A stretch of DNA of 64,000 nucleotides, from the NCBI GenBank assembly GCA_903821875.1, contig CAIJMU010000187.1:22905-86904 (forward strand), in the 5' to 3' direction. The notes below the pieces were generated by a model. That model saw only the letters and a program-made list of their open reading frames with translations, was not told where the DNA came from and made no database searches. The translations under genes were made by a program, and so were the position numbers. Below are positions 42,030 to 50,778 of this stretch, piece by piece (position 1 is the first letter of the stretch; each line of letters starts with the position of its first letter). The stretch comes from an uncultured Spirochaetota bacterium. GTDB lineage: Bacteria; Spirochaetota; Spirochaetia; Treponematales; Rectinemataceae.

Positions 42030-43061
42030 ATGGCACGGAAGCAGAGCATCAGCATTATCGAAGTCGCCCGCCTCGCCGGGGTCTCGAAAAGCACTGTTTC
42101 GCGGGTAGTCTCGGATCGCGGGGGATCGGTGAGTCCCAAGGCCGAGGGACTTGTAAACAAGGCCATCGAGGAGCTGGGATATACACGCAACCACCACGCC
42201 TCTGGCCTCCGGACCCAGCGCAGCTGGATGATCCTGGTCATGGTGCCTGACATCGCCAACTCCTTCTGGGCAGAGATCGCGCGGACCACACAGGACGGCC
42301 TCGAGGCTGGAGGCTATTCGGTGGTCATCGGCAACACCGACTGGAGCGAGCAGCGCCAGGAGCGCTATTACGGGCTCGCCCGCTCCGGACGCTTTGACGG
42401 GCTCATCCTGAACAGCGTCACCGACGATCTGGATGCGATCAAGGACATGGGCATTCCCACGGTCCTCCTCGGGGAGCGGGTCGAGGCGCAGGACATCGAC
42501 ACGGTCGGCACTGATACACGGGCCGCGACCCGCATCGCCCTCGACTTCCTGTGGGCCCGGGGGCACAGGCGCATAGCAATCGCGACCAACGAGCACGGAA
42601 GCGAGCGCTTCCTTTCGCTCAGGCGCCGGACCTACGGGGAATTCCTTTCGGAAAAGGGTGTCGCAGTCGACCGGGACCTGGTCTTCCGCCTGAACCTCTC
42701 GGAAGAGGGCGGCAAGGAACTCGCGAAGTCGATCCTCTCGCTCCCGCGGTGGCAGGAACGGATCGACGCCGTCTTCTGCGGAAACGATGTCATCGCAATT
42801 GCGACGATCGATGCGCTTGCTGCCGCAGGCGTCGCGGTCGGATCCGACATCTCGATAATCGGCATGGACGACATACCCGCGGCAGCCCATTCGCGGCCGG
42901 CCCTGACGACGGTGAGGAAGATGCGGACCCTGACGGGCAAGGCTGCGGCCGAACTCCTCCTGGCGCGAATATCCGATCCCGGCAGGCCAACCGAAAAAAG
43001 GCTGTTCCCCGGCGAACTCGTCACGCGGGCAAGCGTGGCGGAAAGGTGTATCCACACATGA
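42030..43061 (+). CDS. LacI-family transcriptional regulator
   Basis: A 343-residue repressor. The helix-turn-helix ISIIEVARLAGVSKSTVSRV and hinge helix region (HHASGLRTQRS) are followed by a periplasmic-binding-protein-like effector domain (ILVMVPDIANSFWAEIARTT, ISIIGMDDIPAAAHSRPALT). It should bind the two identical palindromes flanking its own promoter and so control itself and the operon downstream. The effector is presumably the sugar or riboside imported by the ABC system. The leader is only ~15 nt with no clear ribosome site. The stop overlaps the next start (ATGA, 43058-43061). Confidence 0.92.
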   Translation: MARKQSISIIEVARLAGVSKSTVSRVVSDRGGSVSPKAEGLVNKAIEELGYTRNHHASGLRTQRSWMILVMVPDIANSFWAEIARTTQDGLEAGGYSVVIGNTDWSEQRQERYYGLARSGRFDGLILNSVTDDLDAIKDMGIPTVLLGERVEAQDIDTVGTDTRAATRIALDFLWARGHRRIAIATNEHGSERFLSLRRRTYGEFLSEKGVAVDRDLVFRLNLSEEGGKELAKSILSLPRWQERIDAVFCGNDVIAIATIDALAAAGVAVGSDISIIGMDDIPAAAHSRPALTTVRKMRTLTGKAAAELLLARISDPGRPTEKRLFPGELVTRASVAERCIHT

Positions 43062-44050
43062 AAGACAGAAAGCAGGCCCTCGCGGACCGCGCGGCCCTGG
43101 AATCCAAGGCGGCGGGAAGCCTCATCGGTCTGGCCGTAGGCGATGCCCTCGGCGACCTCGGCCGCAGCCCGGAGCACCGCGCGCGCTACGGCATCGTCAC
43201 GAACCTCTATGCAGATGCCAGGAGTACTGACGATACAGAGTTCGGGGTCCTCACTGCGAAGGCCCTCCTCGATTCGGGGGGGATGCTCACTCCTGAGTCC
43301 ACTGCCGCGACCTGGCGGAAATACGTCCTCGACCGGGGTGGCGCTAAAAAGCGTGCGGGCAGGCCCCTGTACGGAGCCCTTGCCAATCTGGCCCGAGGCA
43401 TCGAACCGCCCTTGTCCGGCAGGCACAACATCATGAACGTCGATGACGGTGCCGCCATGAGGGCGAGCCCCCACGGCATCCTCCGTGCGGGAGACCCCGA
43501 GGGTGCGGCGAAGCTCGCCGCCATCGACGCCTGCGTGAGCCACGACATGGACGGCATCTGGGCGGCCGAGGCCATAGCAGCCAGTGTCGCCGTGGCCATG
43601 GCCGACGGCAGCCCACAGGAGATCGTCGCGGCTGGACGCGCGAGGATGCCCTCCGGTTCCTGGCTGGCCACGGCGATGGACAGGGCCATGGCCATCTGCG
43701 ACGCGACGGGCGACATCGAGATCGCCTACGAGGAACTCCACACGAGCCTGTGGACGCCCGAGCACGCAACTGCCCCCGAGGCCATCCCCCAGGCCTATGC
43801 CATATTCCGGCTCACGAAGGGCGACTTCCGGCGCGGCCTCCTGTGGAGCGCGAATTTCGGGCGGGACGCCGACACGATCTGCGGCCTTGTGTGTTCGCTC
43901 GCAGGCAGCCTCCACGGGCTTTCCGTTTTCCCCGACAGCTGGGTAGCCCAGGTCAGGAAGCCCTCCGGCGTCTGCCTCGAGTTCGCACGGGACGAGGACA
44001 TGCTCGACCTCGCGCGGGACCTCGTCGCCCTCTCCTACAGGAGCGCCTAG
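43058..44050 (+). CDS. ADP-ribosylglycohydrolase-family enzyme 1
   Basis: A 330-residue member of the ADP-ribosylglycohydrolase (DraG/ARH) superfamily. The dinuclear Mg-binding motifs are present: GLAVGDALGDLG near residue 25, STDDTEFG near 56 and GRDADTICG near 270. ARH enzymes hydrolyse N- or O-glycosidic bonds to ribose. In an operon with a sugar ABC importer, hydrolysis of an imported riboside is more likely than reversal of protein ADP-ribosylation. Start ATG at 43058 overlaps the LacI stop. Substrate unknown. Confidence 0.85.
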   Translation: MKDRKQALADRAALESKAAGSLIGLAVGDALGDLGRSPEHRARYGIVTNLYADARSTDDTEFGVLTAKALLDSGGMLTPESTAATWRKYVLDRGGAKKRAGRPLYGALANLARGIEPPLSGRHNIMNVDDGAAMRASPHGILRAGDPEGAAKLAAIDACVSHDMDGIWAAEAIAASVAVAMADGSPQEIVAAGRARMPSGSWLATAMDRAMAICDATGDIEIAYEELHTSLWTPEHATAPEAIPQAYAIFRLTKGDFRRGLLWSANFGRDADTICGLVCSLAGSLHGLSVFPDSWVAQVRKPSGVCLEFARDEDMLDLARDLVALSYRSA

Positions 44051-44054
44051 CACC

Positions 44055-44960
44055 ATGTCTGCAGGGGCAACGCTGTCGAAGCGACTCAGGGGGGATGCGT
44101 TCCTCTACGTCCTCCTGACGCCGGCCCTCATCTATTTCCTCGTGTTCCACATCCTGCCGATGGCAGGGATGTCCATAGCCTTCGAGGACTTCAAGCTCTT
44201 CGGGAAAAGCCGTTTCGTCGGGCTCAAGCACTTCGTCATCCTCTTCTCGTCCCCTGGCTTCCTCATAGTGCTGATCAATACGCTCATATTGAGCACTATG
44301 AAGATAATCCTCTTCTTCCCCCTGCCCCTGGCCTTCGCCCTCATGGTCAACGAGCTCAGGTCCATGGTGCTGCGCAGGTTCGTGCAGTCTGTCGCCTACC
44401 TTCCGCATTTCCTGTCCTGGGTCGTCATCGCGGGCGTCTGGATCGCCTTCCTCTCCCCGACTACCGGTGGAGCCAACCAGATCCTGGGGATGGCCGGCCA
44501 GAAACCGGTCGACTTCATGACGAGCAAGGACCATATCAGATGGGTCCTGTTCTTCTCTGAGACCTGGCGGAGCATCGGATGGGATTCCATCATCTACCTG
44601 GCTGCCCTCATGCGCATCAGCCCGAGCCTGTACGAATCAGCCGACATGGATGGAGCGACCGCGCTGCAGAAGATGCGATTCATCACCCTGCCCGAGCTTG
44701 TGCCGACCATGGTGACCGTCTTCATCCTGAACCTCGGCTTCTTCATGAACGCGGGCTTCGACCAGGTCTACAACATGATGAACGACTCGGTCATCTCGAA
44801 GATCGACATACTCGATACCTTCGTGTACCGGATAGGCCTCGTGAACATGCAGTATTCCTTCTCGACCGCCGCCAGCCTCTTCAAGGGAGTCATCGGGCTC
44901 GCCCTGATACTCTCGACCCACCGGATGGCCAAGCGCGTAACGGGAAAGGGGCTGTGGTGA
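44055..44960 (+). CDS. Sugar ABC transporter permease (LplB type)
   Basis: A 301-residue permease with six membrane segments. The N-terminus (FLYVLLTPALIYFLVFHILP) and EAA loop (YESADMDGATALQKMRFITL) are typical of LplB/YtcP-type importers. Located four bases after the glycohydrolase. Its stop overlaps the next start by one base (TGATG). Confidence 0.88.
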   Translation: MSAGATLSKRLRGDAFLYVLLTPALIYFLVFHILPMAGMSIAFEDFKLFGKSRFVGLKHFVILFSSPGFLIVLINTLILSTMKIILFFPLPLAFALMVNELRSMVLRRFVQSVAYLPHFLSWVVIAGVWIAFLSPTTGGANQILGMAGQKPVDFMTSKDHIRWVLFFSETWRSIGWDSIIYLAALMRISPSLYESADMDGATALQKMRFITLPELVPTMVTVFILNLGFFMNAGFDQVYNMMNDSVISKIDILDTFVYRIGLVNMQYSFSTAASLFKGVIGLALILSTHRMAKRVTGKGLW

Positions 44961-45859
44961 TGGCTGCCAGGGTAAAATCGCCGCTCGGCGACCGCTTCCT
45001 CCGCGCTGCGATCGGGTTGATCCTCCTGGGGATCTGTGCCGCAGTCCTCGTCCCCCTCCTCAACCTCCTGGCCCTCTCGCTCTCCGATACGCGACGGGTT
45101 TCCGAACTCTCTGGCCTCGATGTCTGGCCCAAGGGCTTTTCGCTCATCGTCTACAAGGTCCTCGCAGCCAACCAGTACTTCATCAGGAGCATACTCAACT
45201 CGGTCTTCATCACGGCGGTCGGTACGGCGATCAACCTCGGCATCACCTCGATGGCGGCCTATGCCCTGACGAGGCCCAGCCTGCCCGGCCGGCGCTTCTT
45301 CATGCTCGTCGTAATACTCATCATGGTCTTCGAACCCGGCATCGTACCTGAATACCTGGTCATGAAGCGGGTCGGCCTACTGGGCAGCCTCTGGATACTC
45401 ATCCTCTACAAGACCGTCAACGTGTATTACCTCATAATACTGATGAGATTCTTCGAGGATGTCCCCCTCTCCCTCATCGACGCCGCCCGCGTCGACGGGG
45501 CCGGCCACTGGACGATCTTCAGGCGTGTCATGCTACCCCTGTCGAAGTCGGCCATCGCGACCCTCGGACTTTTCTACGGGGTCATGCACTGGAACGAGTA
45601 TTTCCGTGCCAGCATCTACATCAATGAACCGTCGAAGTATCCCCTCCAGGTCATCCTCAGGCAGTTCGTGGTGCTCGACGACACCTCGGCCCTCATCGGT
45701 GCCGGTACCCTTTACAGTTACGACGAAGCCGCCAGGCTGAGCTACGCCGCGCTCCGGGCCGGCACCATCATCGTGGCGATCATACCAGTGCTCATGCTCT
45801 ACCCCCTGATCCTGAAGTACTACACTCGCGGGGTCATGGAGGGCGGGCTGAAGGAATAG
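44960..45859 (+). CDS. Sugar ABC transporter permease (YtcP/MalG type)
   Basis: A 299-residue permease with six membrane segments and EAA loop LIDAARVDGAGHWTIFRRVM. Start ATG at 44960 overlaps the previous stop, so the much longer upstream frame is spurious. It pairs with the LplB-type permease; no ATPase is encoded in the operon for this importer, which must use a shared one. Confidence 0.88.
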   Translation: MAARVKSPLGDRFLRAAIGLILLGICAAVLVPLLNLLALSLSDTRRVSELSGLDVWPKGFSLIVYKVLAANQYFIRSILNSVFITAVGTAINLGITSMAAYALTRPSLPGRRFFMLVVILIMVFEPGIVPEYLVMKRVGLLGSLWILILYKTVNVYYLIILMRFFEDVPLSLIDAARVDGAGHWTIFRRVMLPLSKSAIATLGLFYGVMHWNEYFRASIYINEPSKYPLQVILRQFVVLDDTSALIGAGTLYSYDEAARLSYAALRAGTIIVAIIPVLMLYPLILKYYTRGVMEGGLKE

Positions 45860-45873
45860 CAAGGAGGCATATC

Positions 45874-47301
45874 GTGAAGATGCGTAGGCTCGTGATCACG
45901 GCGCTGTCAGCGCTCATGATCCTTGGCACCCTGGGATCGGCCATGGCCCAGCCCAAGGTCCGATTCGTGATGAAGGACTTCGACGCCGATCCCAGTGTCG
46001 ATGCCTTCATCGCCCTTGTCGAGAAGGGGATGGCTGCAGCGGGAACGCCGGTGGACATCGAGGTCATCAAGACTCCCGCCGGCAACTATGCCGAAAAGGT
46101 CGGCCTGATGGTCCTTTCGGGCGACACCCCGGACCTCATCTATTTCCAGGGCGGCGACGACAAGCTCGCCCTCCAGGGTGCGCTCGAGGACCTGACCCCC
46201 TATGTCGCCAGCTCGAAATACGTCAAGGCCCTGATGGACGAGCACAGCAAGCAGCGCATGGCCAGCTATCCCTATCTCCTGTGGATCGCCCCGCCCCGCG
46301 TGCGCGCTCCTGTCATGAGGAAGGACTGGTTCGAATCCCTGCCCTCGGCCAAGGCCGTCCAGACCAATCCGAATGTCAATACCTATTATGCCCTATTCAA
46401 GGACCTGGTCGCAAAGAAAGGCGCAAAGTTCGGCATCAGCATCACCGGCAAGACCAATGGAGTCGAGGAACTCGACGCGATCTTCGACGCAGCCTTCGGC
46501 AACACCTCTACCTGGCTGAAGGCTGCCGACGGAAAATGGTTCTACTCGAGGACATCAGCCAACGAGAAGGCCAAACTCGAGTTCTATGCCAAGCTCTACA
46601 AGGAAGGCCTCCTTGATCCGGAATATCTGACCAAGGCCTGGGACACGAAGGAACAGGTCTTCTACGAGGGCAAGGCGGGAATCATTCCCGGAGTCGCTCC
46701 CGGCAGCCTCGATGTCTATGCCAACAAGATGATGAAGGCCCAGGGTACGGACATCATTGCCCTGCCGCCCGCCAAGGGAAAGGCCCAGGGCCTTACCCCC
46801 TTCGTGGATGTCACCAAGGAACCGCGCGGCCTGGCCATCGCATCGACCTCCACGGTCAAGAAGGAGGCCTTTGCCATCCTCGATTTCATGTGGAGCCCCG
46901 CGGGCCTGAAGCTCGCCAAGCTCGGCATCCCGGGCATCCATCACAACGACGACGGCAAGACCTACGTCCTCACCGACAAGTACCCTGAATGGCCAATTGG
47001 CTGGTTCGGCGACTCGCTCAACGGCTTCAAGCCCGACAAGCCCCTCTCCCGGCCCATCATGAACCAGTCCGCCCTCGACGCGGCGGCCCTCGCCAAGAAA
47101 TACATGCTGCCCGACCACACCTTCCTGATCCCGGAGCAATTCGTCACGAATTGGGACCAGATGGTCAACCTCTACAAGGAATACTGTGCTGACATCGTAA
47201 CCGGCAAGAAACCGGTTTCCGCCTTCGACGAGTTCGTCGACAAGTGGAACAAGGCCGGTGGCGTCGACATCACCAAGTACGCGCAGACTGTGCTGAAATA
47301 A
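45874..47301 (+). CDS. Extracellular solute-binding protein (LplA type)
   Basis: A 475-residue secreted binding protein. It starts at GTG 45874, seven bases after AAGGAGG, with signal sequence RRLVITALSALMILGTLGSAMAQ. The mature body (LMVLSGDTPDLIYFQGGDDK, FGISITGKTNGVEELDAIFD, PRGLAIASTSTVKKEAFAIL) fits the large family of oligosaccharide or LplA-type binders. It completes the importer with the two permeases before it. Ligand unknown; it must make sense with two glycohydrolases and citrate-lyase-like enzymes. Confidence 0.88.
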   Translation: MKMRRLVITALSALMILGTLGSAMAQPKVRFVMKDFDADPSVDAFIALVEKGMAAAGTPVDIEVIKTPAGNYAEKVGLMVLSGDTPDLIYFQGGDDKLALQGALEDLTPYVASSKYVKALMDEHSKQRMASYPYLLWIAPPRVRAPVMRKDWFESLPSAKAVQTNPNVNTYYALFKDLVAKKGAKFGISITGKTNGVEELDAIFDAAFGNTSTWLKAADGKWFYSRTSANEKAKLEFYAKLYKEGLLDPEYLTKAWDTKEQVFYEGKAGIIPGVAPGSLDVYANKMMKAQGTDIIALPPAKGKAQGLTPFVDVTKEPRGLAIASTSTVKKEAFAILDFMWSPAGLKLAKLGIPGIHHNDDGKTYVLTDKYPEWPIGWFGDSLNGFKPDKPLSRPIMNQSALDAAALAKKYMLPDHTFLIPEQFVTNWDQMVNLYKEYCADIVTGKKPVSAFDEFVDKWNKAGGVDITKYAQTVLK

Positions 47302-47406
47302 TCAGCAAGGAAAAGGGAGGGGGTACCGACGGTGGCTCAGGATCTGCTTCTATCCTGTTTCGCCGTCCTCCCCTTTCCTTCTCCATCCCCTTCATCTGGA
47401 GTCACT

Positions 47407-49566
47407 ATGGCAGCCATTCCGGCGGACTATCTCGAACGCCTGTATGCAGGCTTTATCGGCAAGAACGTGGGCATCAGGCTTGGCGCGCCTGTGGAACCCG
47501 CGATCTGGACCTACGGACGGATACGCGAGATCTACGGAGAAGTGACTTCCTATCTGAAGCCTTTCCGGAATTTCGCTGCCGATGACGACGCCAATGGCCC
47601 CTGCTATTTCATCCGGCCGCTTTTCGAAGGCGATCCCCGGAAGCCGCTCGAGGCCGAAGCCGTAGGCAGGGCCTGGCTTGACTACTCCCGCGAAGGCAGG
47701 GGCATGTTCTGGTGGGGGGGCTACGGCATCAGCACCGAACACACGGCCTTCCTCAACCTCAAGGCCGGGATTCCGGCCCCCGAGTCCGGCTCGATCGCAC
47801 GGAACGGCGCGGCAGTAGCCGAGCAGATCGGCGGGCAGATCTTCATAGATACCTGGGGTCTTGTCTGGCCGGGCCGCCCCCGGGAAGCCGCCGACTACGC
47901 AGCCACTGCGGCGAGCGTCTCCCACGACGGAGATGGAAAGAACGGTGCGCGCTTCATCGCCGCCTGCATCGCGGCCGCATTTTCAGAGGCTGCGACAGCA
48001 GGTCTCGGAGCCACGGCGAAAGAGAGTGCCCTCCGCCGGGTTGTCGAGGCCGGCCTGGACCAGCTCGATAGCAATTGCTTGTATTCGGATGTCGCGAAGG
48101 CGGTCATGGGCTTCCACGGCGCGCATCCTGGCGACTGGCGTCCCTGCCAGGAATACCTCATCGCCGAATGGGGCTACGACCGCTACCCCGGGCTCTGCCA
48201 CATGATACCGAACGCGGGGGTCTGCGTCCTGGCCCTCATGTACGGAGCCGGAGACTTCGCGCGGACTGTGGAAATCGCTACCATGTGCGGATGGGACACC
48301 GACTGCAACGCCGGCAATGTGGGTACGATCCTCGGAGTCCTCGGGGGACTGGACTCCATTCCCCCGCGATACAGGGATCCGATCAACGACGGAATTGTCC
48401 TTTCGGGCCTGCCTGGCTCCCTCAACATACTGGACATTCCTACCTTCTCGAGAAAGCTCGCGGCTGTCGGCTATCGCCTGGCAGGCGAGGCAACGCCGGT
48501 CGGAATCGAGGCGGCCATCGCCCGTGGCGACGGGGAACGGGCCTTCCATTTCGACTTCGCCCTCCCTGGGTCAACGCACGGCATGCGCGTCTCCGACCCT
48601 GTGGCCTTCTCTGCCGTGCATCGCGCGCGTTCCGCCCGAAACGGAGGGGGAGCCCTGGAATTCCGCTACGAGCGGATACCGAGGGAGGGAAAGGGCAAGC
48701 TGTTCTGGAAACCCTTCTACCGCCGCTGTGATTTCGATGACGAACGCTATAGCCCCGTCTTTTCGCCTGTCGCGAGGCCGGGACAGAAGGTAGAAATCCG
48801 TTTCCGACGCGAAAGCTGGGAGGGAGAAAAGGTCGGAATCGCAGGTTATGTCCGCGACAGTTCGACGGGAAAGGATATTGAAACAACTACCACGATATTC
48901 CCTGAACCCGGAGAGGACGCGGTCATGGGCTTCACGATCCCGGATGTCGGCGGTTCCCAGGTCGACGAGGTCGGGCTTGTCCTGACAGGTTACTCCGGCG
49001 CTGCCCGGAGGGACTCAGGAAGGCTCCTCGTCGAAAGCTTCTCGATTTCCGGCAAGGCCCGATACTCCATCGACATGGCCAGGCAAAGTGTCGAATTCGG
49101 ATGCATTACGCCCTTTTCCCACGATGGAGGCAGGTGGACCCTCGAGGAGGGAAGGATGCAGCTGATGACCGACGTGCCGGCGACTTCATATACCGGTGGA
49201 TACGGGGTGGAAGACCAGGTCTTCAGTGTCACCGTGACTCCCCGCGCGGGAGAGAGCCTGGTCATCGGCCTCCGCTGCGGCGGAGCCATGCGCGGCTACT
49301 TCGCGGGCTTCGACGGCCAGGGTCGCGTCTCGCTGTTCAGGAGGGATTTCGGGATGGAAAGGCTGGCCAGCACCGGATTCGACTGGAAACTCAATACCAA
49401 GTATGTCTTTACCTTCGAAGCCTCAGGTGAGCTCCTGACCTTCGCCGTCGATGGGCAGGCCCTGCTTTCGGCCAGGGATGGCCGCCACCGGAGTGGCATG
49501 GTCGCCTGCGGCGCGCTGGCGCCGGCCCGTGCCCTCTTCGGCCCCTTCGAGGTCCAGGAGCTGTGA
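47407..49566 (+). CDS. ADP-ribosylglycohydrolase-family enzyme 2 with C-terminal beta-sandwich
   Basis: A 719-residue protein. Residues ~1-370 are an ARH-type catalytic domain (YAGFIGKNVGIRLGAPVEPA; AATAASVSHDGDGKNGARFI; metal motif GWDTDCNAGNVGTILG). The remaining ~350 residues are beta-rich: a first part around FRRESWEGEKVGIAGYVRDS and a last ~170 residues resembling a concanavalin/DUF1080-type lamin-G fold (KLNTKYVFTFEASGELLTFA). There is no signal peptide, so a sugar-recognition module is used inside the cell. ATG at 47407 follows GGAG; the longer frame from 47332 adds a non-family leader. Substrate unknown, probably a glycosylated riboside. Confidence 0.82.
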   Translation: MAAIPADYLERLYAGFIGKNVGIRLGAPVEPAIWTYGRIREIYGEVTSYLKPFRNFAADDDANGPCYFIRPLFEGDPRKPLEAEAVGRAWLDYSREGRGMFWWGGYGISTEHTAFLNLKAGIPAPESGSIARNGAAVAEQIGGQIFIDTWGLVWPGRPREAADYAATAASVSHDGDGKNGARFIAACIAAAFSEAATAGLGATAKESALRRVVEAGLDQLDSNCLYSDVAKAVMGFHGAHPGDWRPCQEYLIAEWGYDRYPGLCHMIPNAGVCVLALMYGAGDFARTVEIATMCGWDTDCNAGNVGTILGVLGGLDSIPPRYRDPINDGIVLSGLPGSLNILDIPTFSRKLAAVGYRLAGEATPVGIEAAIARGDGERAFHFDFALPGSTHGMRVSDPVAFSAVHRARSARNGGGALEFRYERIPREGKGKLFWKPFYRRCDFDDERYSPVFSPVARPGQKVEIRFRRESWEGEKVGIAGYVRDSSTGKDIETTTTIFPEPGEDAVMGFTIPDVGGSQVDEVGLVLTGYSGAARRDSGRLLVESFSISGKARYSIDMARQSVEFGCITPFSHDGGRWTLEEGRMQLMTDVPATSYTGGYGVEDQVFSVTVTPRAGESLVIGLRCGGAMRGYFAGFDGQGRVSLFRRDFGMERLASTGFDWKLNTKYVFTFEASGELLTFAVDGQALLSARDGRHRSGMVACGALAPARALFGPFEVQEL

Positions 49567-50777
49567 GCGGGACCTATAGCGCCGGAACGCCCTCCAGGTC
49601 GGACTGCGTCGCAAGCTACAGAAAGGGAAGCGGCCCCCTCGAACTCCGTGTGGAATCCACTATCTCTCCCCTTTTCGACAAGGCCATCAGGGCCAGGGCG
49701 CTCCGAGTCGCCCAGTCCTTCGGCGCTACAGGCATTCTCGCCATCGTGGACAACGGAGCCCTGGATCATGTAGTCGCCGCGCGTACCGAGGCCGCCCTCG
49801 TACTGGCGGGACTGCAAACTCCCTTGCCCCCGGCGTGGCCCCAGATACAGGTGCCACCAGGGGGAAGCCGGAACAGGCTCCGCAGGAGCAGGCTCTACCT
49901 CCCAGCCAACCAGGCTGAGCTCGCGGTCAACTCCGGGCTCTTCGGCGCGGACTGCCTGATACTCGACCTCGAGGATTCTGTGGATGAGGGGCGGAAGCTC
50001 GAGGCCCGCATCCTCGCACGTGTCCTCCTGTCGGAATGCCGTGGCTTCTTCGGCAGTTCAGAGCTCGCTGTCCGTATCAATTGCCTCGATGGCCCCCATG
50101 CATCAGCCGATCTCGCATCCATCGTCCCCTTCGCTCCACATGCCATCGTCCTGCCGAAATGCGAATCCGCCGAACTTGTCCACGAGTGCGACCTCGAGGT
50201 GACGAGGCTCGAGCGGGACGCAGGCCTTCCCGCAGGCTCGATCCTCTTCATGCCCATCGTGGAGACTGCCCGCGGCGTCATGGCAGCCCTTTCGATAGCC
50301 GCAGCCTCTCCCCGCTGCGTCACGCTCGGATTCGGCGCCGAGGACTTCCGTCGGGACCTCGGCGTCGAGAGGCAGTCTGATGAAGGCGAGACTGCGGTGG
50401 CACGTGGCCTCGTGGCACTCGCGGCGAGGGCAGCCGGGGTGGAGGCGCAGGACTCCGTGTATCCCGACCTCGAAGACCTCGCCGGGCTTGAGGCCTCCGT
50501 GCGCAGGGCCAAGGCCCTCGGCTTTTCAGGGAAGGGGCTCATCCATCCCTCCCAGATCGAGATCGTGCATCGTGTCTTCGCCCCCTCTCCCGAAGACATC
50601 CAGAAGGCGCGGCACGTGCTCGCCGCCATGCATGCGGCGAGAATCGAGGGCCGCGGTGCGGTAGCCATCGACGGCATCATGATCGACGCTCCTGCCTTCG
50701 CCCGTGCCTCCCGGATCCTCTCCCTTGCGGGGCTTGCCCCTGAACAGCACGATGGCCTTCAGCCAGTGGAGGCCTGA
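49563..50777 (+). CDS. CitD-CitE fusion (acyl carrier + citryl lyase-like)
   Basis: A 404-residue fusion. Residues ~1-85 resemble the citrate lyase acyl-carrier subunit CitD (AGTPSRSD..., LELRVESTISPLFDKAI, VDNGALDHVVAARTEAAL). Residues ~105-404 are a HpcH/HpaI-type lyase of the CitE kind (RSRLYLPANQAELAVNSGLF, DCLILDLEDSVDEGRKLEAR, LPKCESAELV, MPIVETARGVM, TLGFGAEDFRRDLG). CitE cleaves citryl-ACP to oxaloacetate and acetyl-ACP. In CitD the prosthetic group sits on Ser of AGTLESGD; here the aligned position is Arg (AGTPSRSD) with Ser on both sides. It overlaps the previous gene by ATGA. The genes for prosthetic-group synthesis (citG, citX) are not in the window. Confidence 0.82.
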   Translation: MSGTYSAGTPSRSDCVASYRKGSGPLELRVESTISPLFDKAIRARALRVAQSFGATGILAIVDNGALDHVVAARTEAALVLAGLQTPLPPAWPQIQVPPGGSRNRLRRSRLYLPANQAELAVNSGLFGADCLILDLEDSVDEGRKLEARILARVLLSECRGFFGSSELAVRINCLDGPHASADLASIVPFAPHAIVLPKCESAELVHECDLEVTRLERDAGLPAGSILFMPIVETARGVMAALSIAAASPRCVTLGFGAEDFRRDLGVERQSDEGETAVARGLVALAARAAGVEAQDSVYPDLEDLAGLEASVRRAKALGFSGKGLIHPSQIEIVHRVFAPSPEDIQKARHVLAAMHAARIEGRGAVAIDGIMIDAPAFARASRILSLAGLAPEQHDGLQPVEA

Positions 50778-50778
50778 C

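Noticed and set aside
42551..43057. Upstream extension of the first ADP-ribosylglycohydrolase inside the LacI gene
   Set aside because: The ATGA overlap with the LacI stop and the family N-terminus place the start at 43058.
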